Shown here piece after piece: positions 61,785 through 64,000 of a stretch of 64,000 nt of DNA. Source of the stretch: Halobellus captivus. Its GTDB lineage: Archaea; Halobacteriota; Halobacteria; Halobacteriales; Haloferacaceae. The notes under the pieces were generated by a model. It saw only the letters and a program-made list of their open reading frames with translations, ran no database searches and had not been told where the DNA came from. Within the stretch, counting starts at the first letter, position 1; every line of letters starts with the position of its first letter. The stretch spans positions 124,001-188,000 of the forward strand of contig NZ_RDQE01000006.1 in NCBI RefSeq assembly GCF_003697845.1. Reading direction: 5' to 3'. Position numbers and translations under genes: made by a program.

Positions 61785-63971
61785 GTGACGGACCCCACCG
61801 ACCCCGACGACGACTCCATGCGAGAGGTGGTCGAACGATCGCGAAGCGGCGCTCCCGCCGTCGGCGAGGCAGTCCGGGACCGCTTCTCGTCGGACGAGGT
61901 GTTCCAACGGATCGTCGCCGCGGCCGACGAGGAGGTGACATCGGGACGGCGCGAGCTGTTCTTCAGCGGCGTCGCGGCAGGGTTGGCGATCACGATCACG
62001 TTCCTGTTGTACGTCTCGTTGACCGCCGCGACCGGCCGACACCCGCTTTTGAGCGTCATGTTGTACCCGCTGGGGTTCATCTACATCATCATCGGCGGCT
62101 ACCAGCTGTACACGGAGAACACGCTGCCGCCGGTGGCGTTGACCCTCGAACGACTCGCCAGCGTCCCGACGCTGCTGCGCCACTGGGGGATCGTGCTCGC
62201 GGGGAACTTCACCGGCGGCGCGGTCGGCGCGCTCGTGCTCTCGTACGGCGGCGTCTTCTCCGGCGACAGCGTCGACGCGGCGATCTACGTCTCCAGTAGC
62301 GGGTTCGACCTCGGCTTCTGGCCGCTCTTCTTCAAGGCCGCCGTGGCGGGGCTGATCGTCGCCGGCGTGGTCTGGGTCGGGTTCGCCTCCACGAACTCCG
62401 TCACCCGGCTGCTCGTCGTCTACCTCGCGTTCCTCGCGATCCCGCTCGGGAACCTCTACCACGTCGTCGTCTCCTTCACCGAGGTGCTGTACCTGCTTTT
62501 CGTCGGCGCGATCGGGCTCTACGGCGGCGGGGTCACCCTGTACGACGGACTGTTCGGGTTCGTGCTCCCGGTGCTCCTCGGCAACACGATCGGCGGCGTG
62601 GTGCTCGTCACCCTGGTCAACTACTTCCAGACCAGCGAGGAGCGGCTGGAGGAGGCGCGTTTCGAGGGGATGAACCGTCGGCTCACCGTGCCCGAATGGC
62701 TGCTCGGCCGGGCCGCGGGGCGGTCGTACGTGCCCATCCTCGACTCGACGGAGGCGACGCTGTTCGCGAGCGAGGGTCATCGGATCATGGTCCCCATCTC
62801 GAACCCGCGAACGGACGGGCCGATCGTCGAACTCGCGAGCCGGATCGCGAGCGACCACGAGGACGGGCTCGTCCACATCGTCCACGTCGTCCAGGCCCCC
62901 GAGCGGATGTCGCTGTCGGCGGGGGCTGGCCGGATCGCCGACGTCTCCGAGGAAGGGATGGAGGGGCTCCGGGAGACCGCCGAGGGGTACGACGTCGACG
63001 TCTCCACCTCGACGGTGGTGACGCATCGGTCCTTCGAGGAGGTGTTCAACATGGCCCGCCGGACCCGTCCGGAGGCGGTGTTGATGGGCTGGGGCGAGGA
63101 CCAGCTCTGGAGCGCCGCCCGCGCGGAGCGACCGATCGACGAGCTCACGAACCAGCTCCCGTGTGACTTCCTCATCCTGAGCGAGACCGACCTGGACACC
63201 TCACGGGTGCTCTTACCCACCTCCGGCGGTCCGGACTCGCGGCTGGGCGCGGAGGTCGCGAGCGTGCTCTCGCGAACCGCCGACGCCGAGGTGACGCTGC
63301 TCCACGTCGTCGACGGCCCGGAGGACCGCGAGCGGGGCGAACGGTTCCTCGCGGCGTGGGCCGACGAGAACGGCGTGGGCGACGCCGAGCGGATCGTCGA
63401 CGACGGCGGGGACGTCGAGGCGGCGATCGTCCGGGAGGCGAGAGAGCACACGCTCGTGGTCATCGGCGCGACGGAGAAGGGGCTGCTCTCGCGGCTCGTC
63501 TCGAACTCGCTCCACCTCGACGTGATCCACGACGTGGACTGCTCGGTGCTGCTCGCCGAACGGCCCAGCCGCCGCTCGATCTGGGACCGACTGTTCGGCT
63601 CGGGACGCCGGGAGGCCGGCCCACCGAACGGGGCCGTCGAACGCGATCCCGACGGATCGAGCGGGACGGACGTCCGCAGCGATCGGGACGGCGATGCCGA
63701 CGCGGTCGACCCCGACGAGGCGGACGACGATCCGGACGACGATCCGGACGAAGAGGCCGGAAGGAACGAGGAGCACGACGACGAACCGCCGGAGGCCGCG
63801 ATCGTCACCGACCACGACGACCCCGACGAGGACGACGACGGGGACGATCGACCGCCCGAGCCGGCGGTGATAACGGATCACGACGACCCCGACGAGGACG
63901 ACCCCGACGAGGAGGCCGGAGCGGACGCTGATGACGGAAACAACGACGGCGACGAAACGGGCTCGAAGTGA
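61785..63971 (+). CDS. FNT-type channel fused to UspA domains and an acidic tail
   Basis: 728-aa protein. Residues ~45-285 form a formate/nitrite transporter-like channel (six helices; GNFTGGAVGALVLSYGG and LGNTIGGVVLVTLVNYF). Two cytoplasmic UspA-like domains follow (about 325-465 and 470-600; ATP-loop-like GATEKGLLSRLVSNS in the second). The last ~120 residues are a disordered acidic tail with two near-identical repeats ending TDHDDPDEDD. The combination suggests a channel gated or monitored by nucleotide-binding stress domains. The GTG at 61785 lies about 27 nt after CTTTTTATC (61755-61763). Confidence 0.88.
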   Translation: MTDPTDPDDDSMREVVERSRSGAPAVGEAVRDRFSSDEVFQRIVAAADEEVTSGRRELFFSGVAAGLAITITFLLYVSLTAATGRHPLLSVMLYPLGFIYIIIGGYQLYTENTLPPVALTLERLASVPTLLRHWGIVLAGNFTGGAVGALVLSYGGVFSGDSVDAAIYVSSSGFDLGFWPLFFKAAVAGLIVAGVVWVGFASTNSVTRLLVVYLAFLAIPLGNLYHVVVSFTEVLYLLFVGAIGLYGGGVTLYDGLFGFVLPVLLGNTIGGVVLVTLVNYFQTSEERLEEARFEGMNRRLTVPEWLLGRAAGRSYVPILDSTEATLFASEGHRIMVPISNPRTDGPIVELASRIASDHEDGLVHIVHVVQAPERMSLSAGAGRIADVSEEGMEGLRETAEGYDVDVSTSTVVTHRSFEEVFNMARRTRPEAVLMGWGEDQLWSAARAERPIDELTNQLPCDFLILSETDLDTSRVLLPTSGGPDSRLGAEVASVLSRTADAEVTLLHVVDGPEDRERGERFLAAWADENGVGDAERIVDDGGDVEAAIVREAREHTLVVIGATEKGLLSRLVSNSLHLDVIHDVDCSVLLAERPSRRSIWDRLFGSGRREAGPPNGAVERDPDGSSGTDVRSDRDGDADAVDPDEADDDPDDDPDEEAGRNEEHDDEPPEAAIVTDHDDPDEDDDGDDRPPEPAVITDHDDPDEDDPDEEAGADADDGNNDGDETGSK

Positions 63972-64000
63972 CCAGATCCGGGACCGTCGGATCGGCTCGA

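Overview
The window reads as chromosomal DNA of a halophilic archaeon, most like Halorubrum or a close relative (the genus is an inference). The evidence is high GC, strongly acidic proteins, archaeal information-processing genes (aRF1, aEF1A, aEF2, Hel308, KEOPS Cgi121, PurO) and many genes with a TATA-like element about 27 nt upstream of an ATG or GTG, as expected for leaderless haloarchaeal transcripts. Genes are dense on both strands; there is no rRNA or CRISPR array, and there is one tRNA.

Region by region. 0-6.5 kb: the end of a family B DNA polymerase with a PIP-like tail, the sufCBD iron-sulfur assembly operon, a class III aminotransferase, and a ferritin-like gene coupled to a DtxR-family metal regulator. 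6.5-13 kb: aRF1, arginyl-tRNA synthetase, a low-GC membrane protein of unknown function, an NAD-dependent epimerase and a small membrane protein. 13.3-24 kb: a cluster with an Fe(III)-type ABC permease and binding lipoprotein, a Tat-linked iron-sulfur GMC dehydrogenase, three glycosyltransferase-like proteins and a flippase-like protein. Five identical-arm DtxR-type operators (TTTAGG-N4-CCTAAA) sit at its promoters. This is the most interesting part of the window. 24-31 kb: a rhomboid protease, S10, aEF1A, homoserine dehydrogenase with an ACT-domain regulator, and aEF2. 31-43.7 kb: KDPG aldolase, ferredoxin, regulators, Hel308-Cgi121, tRNA-Gln(CUG), PurO, an S9 peptidase and several small haloarchaeal proteins. 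43.7-53.8 kb: CstA, a Get3/ArsA-type ATPase, a CobW-type GTPase, uracil phosphoribosyltransferase, threonine synthase and aspartate kinase. 53.8-64 kb: a palindrome-rich non-coding stretch, a J-domain membrane protein, MobA, PdxS, a HicBA toxin-antitoxin pair, an arginine deiminase-like enzyme, homoserine kinase, a DUF389 membrane protein and an FNT-channel/UspA fusion.

Themes that connect genes: (1) metal homeostasis, with Suf, the ferritin-like protein, the DtxR regulator and the operator-marked iron cluster all within 24 kb; (2) the aspartate-to-threonine pathway, with lysC, hom, thrB and thrC present but scattered; (3) translational coupling through 4-nt GTGA stop/start overlaps, in three places involving mini-ORFs too short for normal annotation; (4) a dispersed intergenic repeat of about 115 nt present three times.
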